Part shown: piece after piece, positions 56,021 to 64,000 of the stretch
How the letters are laid out: each line of letters begins with the position of its first letter
Position numbering within the stretch: the stretch's first letter is position 1
DNA from: Vesta saturnalis
Taxonomy: Eukaryota; Arthropoda; Insecta; Coleoptera; Lampyridae
Direction: 5' to 3'
Assembly: GCA_036346205.1 (NCBI GenBank)
Contig: JARFJB010000939.1
Coordinates: forward strand, 1,039,001 to 1,103,000
DNA: 64,000 bases
Program-made: the position numbers and the translations under genes
The notes under the pieces: model-generated
Seen by the model: only the letters and a program-made list of their open reading frames with translations
Databases searched by the model: none
What the model was told of the DNA's origin: nothing

Positions 56021-56786
56021 GCTAGCAGGGAAAATAAACAAAAATTGAAATAGTGAAGGTCACGCGGATTTAGAGCTCTCAAATTATGAAACTCAAACAA
56101 ATAACAAAGTACCCCTTCTATAGGAAAACTATTCCTAAATAATAAAATCAAGTAAAATTAAAAATGAAGCCTGGATGATTTAGAGCTCTTAATATAAAAT
56201 TATAAATTGAAAAAACCACTTTGTTCTTCCCTGTAACAACCCCTTAAAATACTTTTATATAAAAAATCCTGTCTAAGTTCGTGCGTGACTTATTCCTGCT
56301 TTATGTATATCTATAAAAACGAATGTACGTCTATATGTTTGTCCTTTATGCGTTACTACACCATTCATCCGATCGCTATGAAACTTTGGGAAGTTGTTGA
56401 GTACACTCCCACGAAGGTCTCTGGCATTTTTAAATATCTCCCCCCCCCCCTCCCATTCTGAGATCTCAGTAACGCACGACGGGTACGACTAGTACTTAAT
56501 AAAACAGGAATGTCGCATTGTTAAACAAAAATTACCTCCAACATTTTTTTGCATGGTGGCCGAAATTCAAATGTCATTTCATTTTAGTGTCTCGCCGATG
56601 AAGTTGTGGACACTATTAAATTAGGCCGACGATTTGTACACCTCTCCCCAGGTAGCCAAACGGATACTCTGAGAATGAAAATTTTTAAGGTGGGGAAATT
56701 TTTTTTACGACACGGCGGAGAGAGCTCTATACCCGTGTGACCTTCAATATTTAAATTTTTGTTTATTTCCGCGCTACGCTGCTAGC
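56021..56786. mobile_element. Putative MITE with about 60-bp inverted ends
   Basis: GCTAGCAGGGAAAATAAAC through GTGAAGGTCACGCGG to TAGAGCTCTC (56021-56080) is mirrored at 56720-56786 with mismatches and a few extra bases. The interior includes a conserved-looking stretch, ACACCATTCATCCGATCGCT ATGAAACTTTGGG, and a C-run (56443-56452). The motif GATTTAGAGCTCT is repeated at 56067 and 56177. No transposase is encoded; the superfamily is unknown. Confidence 0.55.
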
Positions 56787-58250
56787 TTCGAACAAGCTGG
56801 CAGCGACCCGTTTTTCAAAAGAACTAAGAAAGCTCCAAATCGAGTACTAGAGCTCCAAATAGCTCTAAATGGTAAAATTGGTCCGCTCACGGAATTACAA
56901 TATGACACTGCTACCTTGAATCATCATTGTGCAAAGCTAGTTATTCTAATTTGAGTAATTTTATTATTTACTTGCCCTCCTATGATACACTTAACCTCAT
57001 CCATTCCTATCTCATTCAATTAACATATCGTATCCTGCCACTAGTCCGCCAAACCTTTTTATCAGATTTGAGTTTTGCGAGTAATTCAATATTAGGCTTG
57101 TAAATTAATTCTAAGGTTTTTAATTGTTGCGAGGAAGTCATTGTGATGCACAACAATAATTTAAGTAAGGGTACCGTTATTATCACTAAAGTCAAGATAC
57201 ATCGATTAGCTATTTTTTTAAATTTGCATCACTGCGAATAAGTTCAATATTATGCTTCTTTCATAATTTGTATAAAACAGAAAAGGACGATAATCAACTT
57301 GCTTTAACTTATGCACATTATGAAATGCAGTCAAAAAAATTTAAATATCTTTTGTTAAACTGAATTAATATGTAATTAAAAATTATTATTAATTTTTAAT
57401 TACATAGTTTTGAACTTATTCGTTCATAACACAACTTTTAATAATGAATTAATATGTATTCCAAATTAACAAATGATACACTTGCGTAACGGCTGACGCG
57501 TTTTAGGAATTTATCTTAGTTCACTCACAAATTTAACATAATTTTCTGAATGTTATTTTATTACTCCATAATTCTTCCACCAACCCTCACAAAATTTCAT
57601 TGTGGTCTGAATATTTAGGTTTTAAACACACATTTACCCCTTCTACTCCTTACCTTATAGTTCCATTCCCACGACTAGGGTCTAGACATTTACACCTTAA
57701 ACATTTGTGCCAAATTGAATGCAATCGCTTTTCAAGTTTTTTGAGATTATCTCATCTGAGAGATACATTACAGGCTGACCACACACACACGCATGCACAC
57801 ACATTTTTGACATTTTTTTGGACTCGGGGGCCTCAAAAGGGATATTTCCGGTCTCAGTTCAATTTCTAATTCGTTGACCGATTACATTAACTTTCCTTTT
57901 AGGTGGGAAAGTTAAAAATGGTACTGTAAATATTTTTTCAAACAGTCACTATAAGTATATGACTATTAATTAATTCCTCACAAATGTTACATATTTTGAA
58001 TTATTTTATACGAAATAATAGATCTCCTCAGTTCACTGTTCTGCACCATACTTCACTAAGATAATACGCTTAACCAGCAACCTTTTAGAGCATATCGTCG
58101 TTGTTCTGCACGAACCTCCTATGCGCGATTTTTGCCATATATAGGACTTTTACCACATGGCTATAGTCACACCTGATAATCACTGAAAATTGCTGTATGA
58201 TAAATATAAACTGCATATTAGTTGAGTTGATCCATAGTTTTTGCTTTTGT
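56787..58250. other. Unassigned DNA
   Basis: 57365-57440 shares the tail/flank words TTAATTTTTAATTACATA and GAACTTATTCGTTCATAAC with the region after the SINE at 41346-41380. A short (CA)n lies at 57780-57802. No gene recognised. Confidence 0.4.
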
Positions 58251-58321
58251 AGTGCGACGTTTGGGAAGCGGACTCAGTTTCCGTCATTAGGCTTAGTCCT
58301 GAGAAGGACTGTTTTCGCACT
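58251..58321 (-). ncRNA. Decayed second copy of the hammerhead-like motif
   Basis: On the minus strand the same layout as 50517-50588 appears, but the core boxes read CTAATGA and CAAAC. The outer helix is better here: AGTGCGA pairs perfectly with TCGCACT. It would not be catalytic as a hammerhead. Confidence 0.5.
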
Positions 58322-58344
58322 TGAGTCCTTCTCTGGACTAAGCC
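58290..58344. repeat. 55-bp palindrome with 21-bp arms
   Basis: GGCTTAGTCCTGAGAAGGACT (58290-58310) and its complement (58324-58344) match at 20 of 21 positions around a 13-nt loop. It overlaps the hammerhead-like copy and duplicates its AGTCC/GGACT hairpin, suggesting two terminal segments joined head-to-head. Confidence 0.8.
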
Positions 58345-58744
58345 AAAACACTTATAATACAGGATAATCTGCATACTTTCACAAAGGAAAATTAATTTAT
58401 CTATATGGTACAGTTTTATTATTGATTTTTTAATACTCTTATGTGGCTTGGCAATGTCGGACTGGGATAAAAAGGATCGACCGCGCATATTCCTTAAAGG
58501 GCTTGATTTAAATTTATGTTTAGCCTTACTGTGAGGAATTATGTAAGCGTCACAAAAGTAAAAATAAATGCAATCAAATGAGAATATACTTGAATAATAT
58601 GTAAATAATAAAACAAATCTCATAAAATAACATCATGTCTAAGTGACTGTTTAGAACCTCATCATGTTTGAAAGAAAGAGGTACTACTTATCTTTATGTG
58701 CTTATTTTATACCAATATTTCAAAGTAATTGCTTTATAAATTTA

Positions 58745-59790
58745 TGCTATTTACATCTATTTACAGTCTCTCCTTCCCCTGCTTAGCCTACACTATATTC
58801 TTCCCTCTTTTCTCCTCTCCCCCTGTCTTCTTCTTTTCCATGTTTCTTCCATCTAATTCGCTCCCCTTCCTTTTTCCTCTAGTATCTCTTCTGCCGTCCT
58901 CTCATCTTCCTTTAACTCCCTGCATTCTTCAGCATATGTTTAATCGTTTCTATCTCTTCCCCGCACAGTCTACAATATGCTTCAATATTTGTTTCCCCTC
59001 TCTTCGTTTCCACATCTAAATTTCGATATTATTTTCATTCTTTCCTTCCTCCCTTCGCCCTTCAAATATAATTAATGTAGTAATGTTCCTATAGTTTACA
59101 TTATATTTTCCTTCTTTCACCTTCGTTCATATTTCCTGCTTTTGCATCCCTGTCCCTTCTAATTATGTCCTCTCTCACGCTCACTCCTACCGTTCTTAGT
59201 CTCTCAATTTCTTCTTTCGCATACCCGTTTCTTTCATAATATTCTGTTCTGGTTTATTGTCCATATTTTATTCTTCCTTCTTTTATTTCTTTCAAGCATT
59301 CTTGTAATATTTTGCACTCCGTTTTTCTACTCATTTCCTCCTCGTACTTTATTGCTCTATATCCCGCCTCCACCCTTATTTTATCTTCTTGAAACTCCTC
59401 TCTAATAATGTATCCCGGCGTTTCTGTCTCCACACCCAGTACCCTCTATCTCTTTATACTCTTTCCAGCACCACACTTCCACCCCGTACAGCACCACACA
59501 TTATATTAGTTTCTCAAATAATAGTTTCCTTTTCCTTAAGTCCATTCCGAACAGTCTTTCCCCTACACTTCACACTGGCCCTATTAATTTGTTTCCTTTT
59601 CTCATACGTTCTTTTATATGTTCCCCATCTTTGTAGTCTTGCCTCATCGTGTATCCCAAGTATGTGAATTCCTTTACCTGCTGTATCTCCTCTTCCCTAC
59701 ATTTCAACTTTTTTCCACTCTTCCTTTTTCCTCCACCTTTTATTAGTACCATTACCTTAGTTTTGTTCCCATTTACTTCTTTCTGAAATA
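58745..59790 (-). pseudogene. Non-LTR retrotransposon RT C-terminal region
   Basis: The minus strand reads MVLIKGGGKRKSGKKLKCRE, IQQVKEFTYLGYTMRQDYKDG, HIKERMRKGNKLIGPV (59570-59752), then GERLFGMDLRKRKLLFEKL, LYGVEVWCWKEYKEIE (about 59430-59480) and later KHIVDCAGKR. This is the EFKYLGY...VWGxGxRxFxxxxxxRxxLF...YGVEIWGWKE pattern of an abundant insect LINE family. Many stops and shifts are present, and the catalytic palm is outside or lost. Confidence 0.7.
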
Positions 59791-61127
59791 AAGAGGTATA
59801 ATATCACGAAATTTCTCTTCTTGTGAAAAATGGTACCTTTACCCCGAAATGACCAATTTTGTTTAGCGATAAATCGATTTACATTCGTAAACGCCTCAAA
59901 AGATACTTCCTCCACCTCATTTGGTTCTAAAGATTTGGAATCATCGGACATTTCAGCATGTGCACTTGGTTGTAATGTAAGAGGTATTTTACTAATCACT
60001 GGGTCAGTACTATACGTTTTATACTTACATATTTAAATAATTACATATTTTTGTTTCATACCCTTGGCTAACTAAATTGGAGAGTTATAGGGAAGTTTAT
60101 CGTTATTGCTGTTAAGTGAATAGTACTCCAATATTAAGTACCTCTATTAAATTAATATACATACAGAAATCCAAAATAATAAATCAATATTAACACAAAT
60201 TAAAACATCTTCTGCGCACCCTTCGAACATTGGAGTGAGTTGGTTGGGGGCTTAGAGAATGTGGTTTTTTAATGCAATTGGCAAAACTGGAAATTAACTA
60301 TAAGTAACATATGGAAATATGACGCTATTTAATTCTTTGTTGTTGATGTGGGTAATTGAATCAAATTGGGTTTATTTTCACTAACGAATTTACGTGTGAG
60401 TATATTATAAAACTAAAATACCTTAAGAGGTAAAAGAATTACTGTTTCATATTTTGTGATAATTTTTTTTTTTTAATATTTGTTTACTTGGGGTGTAATT
60501 TATTATGCTAATAAAAGCGAAGGCGTTTTCCTATTAATATCGTTGCTATAATTAATAGTTGAACACAGATGGGGAGTATATTGAGTTTTAAAAATTTGCT
60601 TCTATCGGACTGCATAGTTAGTGACTTGATCTTGCGTATTTAAATAACAGAACTAAGTCACTCGGCTGATTAGTTATAACTTTTATTTAAATCATTTCAA
60701 TAGGGAGGGATTTATTATACATACATGGTTATTAAAAACAAAGGGATAAGATTTCACTTGAAATGTTATAATGCGATATTTATATCGCGAGAACTGTAAG
60801 TAACAAATTAATGTAATTACTTAAGTTGGGAAGAGAAAGCTTTTTAATGTTCGGTAAACAATTCAATTACGAGTTTAATTTATGGTAATTGTGTTTATTT
60901 ATAATTTGGAAGGATTAAATTATACAGAAGTTTTAGAATACACGGAATTTGAGCATTAACGACCCGTTGTCAGAATTTTTCACCACTGGTTTTTTTTTAT
61001 GAATGGAATTGATTCAATTTTTTACATCAGTTGTTTTACTATAATTTGAAATTGTATTCATTTTGAATACACTTATCTTTAGGGTTTTTAAATCTTGAAT
61101 TTTTCTTTATCTTTTATATAAATTCAA
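59791..61127. other. Unassigned AT-rich DNA
   Basis: A minus frame at 59757-59999 (MISKIPLTLQPSAHAEMSDD) looks moderately protein-like but I do not recognise it; it could be a host or element exon. Otherwise nothing seen. Confidence 0.35.
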
Positions 61128-61195
61128 GTATTTTAATGACAATTACAGTTATCGTCCTCAGTAAATGACAATAGCTCTAAGAATTAATTGATACG
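61128..61195 (+). repeat. Penelope terminal segment fragment
   Basis: ACAATTACAGTTATCGTCCT followed by CAGTAAATG and TCTAAGAATT matches 32119-32165 and 4153-4195. Confidence 0.65.
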
Positions 61196-61648
61196 CTAAA
61201 AATAAATTTATTGAAGCGTTTGAATTTATATAAAATATAGATAAAAAATATACGATTTAATATACAAAAGATTATATGCGATAATCGTGAAAATTTACAT
61301 TTTCATATGTATTCATTTTGAATTGGAAAACAGAAAAATGGTGGTTTTCAGTGTAATACGTAAATCAAATATTTTATACAAATATAATTAGAGGATATAG
61401 CAATTTTTGTACTTTTTTGCTAGGATTCTGTATACAGGATGGTTTTACATGTAATTAACCTCAAGCAGGAGTTTTAAAGTTCTGGACCTTCAAAGGTTAA
61501 TTACTGTCTCAAAGTCAAACGGTCAACTTTAGAAACGTATGGTAAATATCAGAATCTTAGCACACGGGTTAATTTATACACAATGCATATTTCCGGTAAT
61601 TAATACCAAGCAGGGGTTAAAACCGCTGGTCTTTGAAATATTAATAAC

Positions 61649-61742
61649 ATATTATTAAAAATTATTATTCATTTTATTAAACACAAATAAAAAGTTTACC
61701 TCGAGTAGGATTTGAACCTACGACCTGTACTTTGCTATAGTA
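61649..61742 (-). mobile_element. tRNA-derived SINE, copy 3, 5' truncated
   Basis: The minus strand carries GCAAAGTACAGGTCGTAGG, the B box GGTTCAAATCC and the TCGAGGTAAACTTTTTATTT tail shared with copies 1 and 2. The A-box half is missing. Confidence 0.7.
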
Positions 61743-63510
61743 TAATAATATAGTATCTTAGTGGAATGTTTTCTCTTCGAAGAGTAAAGAGAAATAAATC
61801 AGAATTCTGCTTCTATACTGAATAGACGAATTAACGCATTGCACGTCTGCACACGAGAGTGGGACTATCACTGACACCTTCAGTACTACCTATCTCTTGC
61901 GTGCTATAATAAAATGAATTTTGTTTAACGCTATTTACACACTTAAATAAATAAATTTTAACATGACGGTTCTTTACAGAAATAGCAATACAGTAGATTC
62001 CGGTATTTCCAACTTGTCATCGTCATCGCTTTCTTGCAAAGTTTTAAGGGGTTATTAACTAACTTAATTAGAAATAACGATGGGATCTCTTAGATGTAGG
62101 ACCTGCTATCAAAAGTTCCGTTTAACAGTTATCACAAAAAGAAAATAAAAACATTAAATTAGGAAGGAATTTAACTGACACAAAGTTTATGTGTTTTTTT
62201 TTTAAATCCTAGTGTACCGATATAAAATGTTTTATGCACAAAGAATAGATGTTTTTCTTGCGAAAGCAACGGTTTTAAATTAATTACATGATTCCTTTTA
62301 TCAATTTTGTGATAATTTTTCAAACATGAAGTACAATGCTCATTTCCGTTTCGCTGAAAATTTGTTGTGGTATAAATGGAGCCATCAATTATTCACACGT
62401 AAGTGATGTAAAACGATGTAGGAGCGAGAAAAACAGAGAAGTCGGTGATTTCGTTTTTAATTTACATAAATATAAACCAAATACTGTACAACCTAAACTT
62501 CACTGGATTATCAATATTATCTTATTTTTCAGAAAATGAAACAATGCAGTCGTAGAGCATCGTATTGGTTGAAAGTTAGCTTAAGAGTATTCATCGATAC
62601 GTAATTTACAAGAAATAGTGTCTCTCAGACACTCTGAATACAAGCGGTTCCCAATCGTTTGTAAATATTGGAGTTTCAAAACGTGACAATTTACTTTCCA
62701 CATTGATGCAGACAAAAAACATAATCTCGACAATTGATGATATTGACCGATTTTAAAAAGGAGATCTAAAACTAAACTGACAGAATAGTGGGAAGGTCCT
62801 GGCATTATGCTCCAAAATGGTTTAGGCGAACATATCAAAGTATGTAGGATTTTTTTCTTAAACACCTTGGACTTGATAATAGTTCGGAAGAATAAATAAC
62901 CGAAGGGATGACTGAAGAAGTGACGAATAAGGATGAAATGGATAAGTTTATGTAAAAAAAAAAATGAGACTTACAAGGAAAAGAGAAAAGTTTCGAAAGT
63001 TAAAGAACCAAATCACTGCGTAGTGATAACTGGAAAGAACAAAATAGTTTGGAGGAATGGTTGTCCCTAGTTTGAAAAGTACCAGGCCATTGTAGGGCGC
63101 CTTCAAGAAAAAACCTATTTAGAATCGATTTTCATTTCATGGAACAACATTTACAGTATTTACAAGGTTTTTCTTAGAAGGATACCATTCGTAACAACAT
63201 CGCAAAAAACTCAAATGTCATGCATGTTGTGAATATAATGCTAGTAACTTATTCGTAGTAGAATACACATAAAAAAAAACAAGTCGAGAAGTTACACAAT
63301 AAATTGTTGCTGAAGCCAGTAACCAAATATTAGTTATGGCAATGGATCATTCGCGCCAAAAACAAAGAATTCAGTAATGTTTTTCAAGCACAAATTACAG
63401 TTACATGATTTTGCTATATATGGGATAAACACTAAAGGTGTGTACCTATATGTATGGCATGAGGCGAGGGGTTAATACGTTGTAAATAATATGTACGAAA
63501 CATTTCCATT
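61743..63510. other. Unassigned AT-rich DNA
   Basis: Frames at 62336-62539 and 62581-62865 were inspected and show no known domain. Confidence 0.4.
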
Positions 63511-63680
63511 CTAAATGATTTCGAGTGATTTCCAATGATTTCCAAATGATTTGAAGTGATTTCCAATGATTTCCACTAGTTTCCAAATGATTCCCAGTGA
63601 TTTCCATACGATTTCCAGTGGTCTACAAATGTTTTCCAGTGATTTCCAAATGATTTCCATATACTTTCCAGTGATTTCCG
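63511..63680. repeat. TGATTTCCA minisatellite
   Basis: About fifteen imperfect copies of a 10-11-bp unit (TGATTTCCAAA / TGATTTCCAG) run in tandem. The open frames on both strands here are repeat artefacts. Confidence 0.9.
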
Positions 63681-64000
63681 GCTTCTTTTCTAACTTAAAA
63701 TATTCACGAATAGATGTATTCAAAACAAAAGCAAATACTTCTTTAACAAAAAAATAGTATAAATTTAAGACAGATTTATGATTTATCGACCGCATTGCTC
63801 GAATTGGTTAGCTAGAAGTAGAGGTATGCGTCTGTGTAATTTTTTAGTACGGCAAAATTTTGCTAACTCGCTAAAATACGTAACAGATGTAGTGGTATGT
63901 CTTCATTTTTTCAAAGAAGTAGTGGTATGGCATACCACTGCATACCCTCTCAAATCGAGCACTGATCGACCCTAAAGAGAGATGACTGCTTCTTCAGGAC
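63681..64000. other. Unassigned end of window
   Basis: Short direct repeats of GTAGTGGTATG occur at 63888-63930. Nothing else recognised. Confidence 0.4.

Noticed and set aside
57365..57440. Fourth SINE copy
   Set aside because: Only the AT-rich tail and flank words match; there is no tRNA-like head.
59389..59667. 92-codon plus frame, and 58729-59019
   Set aside because: They are antisense shadows of the LINE RT on the minus strand.
59757..59999. Host exon from the 80-codon minus frame
   Set aside because: No recognisable domain or convincing splice structure; left as unassigned.
1..64000. CRISPR array, operons or bacterial promoters
   Set aside because: No regularly spaced repeats of that kind; introns and element types show a eukaryotic nuclear sequence.

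Overview
The window looks like AT-rich nuclear DNA from an arthropod, most likely an insect. The evidence is compositional and repeat-based: spliceosomal introns inside transposase genes, Jockey-like LINEs, Penelope-like elements (PLEs), hAT, piggyBac, Tc1/mariner and Tigger/pogo relatives, tRNA-derived SINEs, and a Maverick/Polinton with capsid genes. I could not recognise a single ordinary host gene. Almost every coding signal belongs to a mobile element, and nearly all are broken by stops, frameshifts or nested insertions. Species cannot be named; a beetle is only a guess.

Layout. 1-2.9 kb: end of a TTF/ZMYM1-type hAT element on the minus strand, carrying a solo LTR. 2.9-4.0 kb: retroelement scrap. 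4.0-14.3 kb: a Penelope-like element split by a 6.6 kb DNA transposon (4230-10806, long inverted repeats, 4-bp target duplication AAAC), which itself contains a 2.5 kb mariner (4782-7239) and a small hAT-like MITE (7356-7726). The uninterrupted target sequence survives in a second PLE at about 32.2 kb. 14.3-22.7 kb: mostly unassigned AT-rich DNA with an A/C-biased degenerate repeat, a SINE, a LINE scrap and a CA/12-mer satellite. 22.8-29.3 kb: a decayed Maverick/Polinton (adintovirus-like) virion gene block, all on the minus strand: PLA2-like protein, pX-like protein, adenovirus-type protease, probable minor capsid protein, major capsid protein, packaging ATPase and a downstream ORF. The ATPase is interrupted by a 1.1 kb repeat that recurs at 39.2-40.4 kb.

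32.0-35.9 kb: second PLE with inverted terminal segments. 36.2-38.5 kb: Tigger/pogo-type pseudogene next to a LINE scrap and a 46-bp palindrome. 40.6-41.6 kb: mariner-type non-autonomous element with a SINE inside. 44.1-46.8 kb: second, heavily decayed hAT. 49.7-50.7 kb: end of a different PLE family with an open GIY-YIG reading frame, an (AT)n tract, a tRNA-like stretch and a hammerhead-like RNA motif. 50.7-55.1 kb: Jockey-like LINE cut in two by a well-preserved 3.0 kb piggyBac element with TTAA duplications and a three-exon transposase gene. 56.0-56.8 kb: MITE. 58.3 kb: decayed second copy of the hammerhead-like motif. 58.7-59.8 kb: another LINE reverse transcriptase. The rest is unassigned, with a minisatellite at 63.5 kb.

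The genes do not form a cellular pathway. Their value is as a record of successive insertions, and several are well enough preserved to define element boundaries, target duplications and relative ages.
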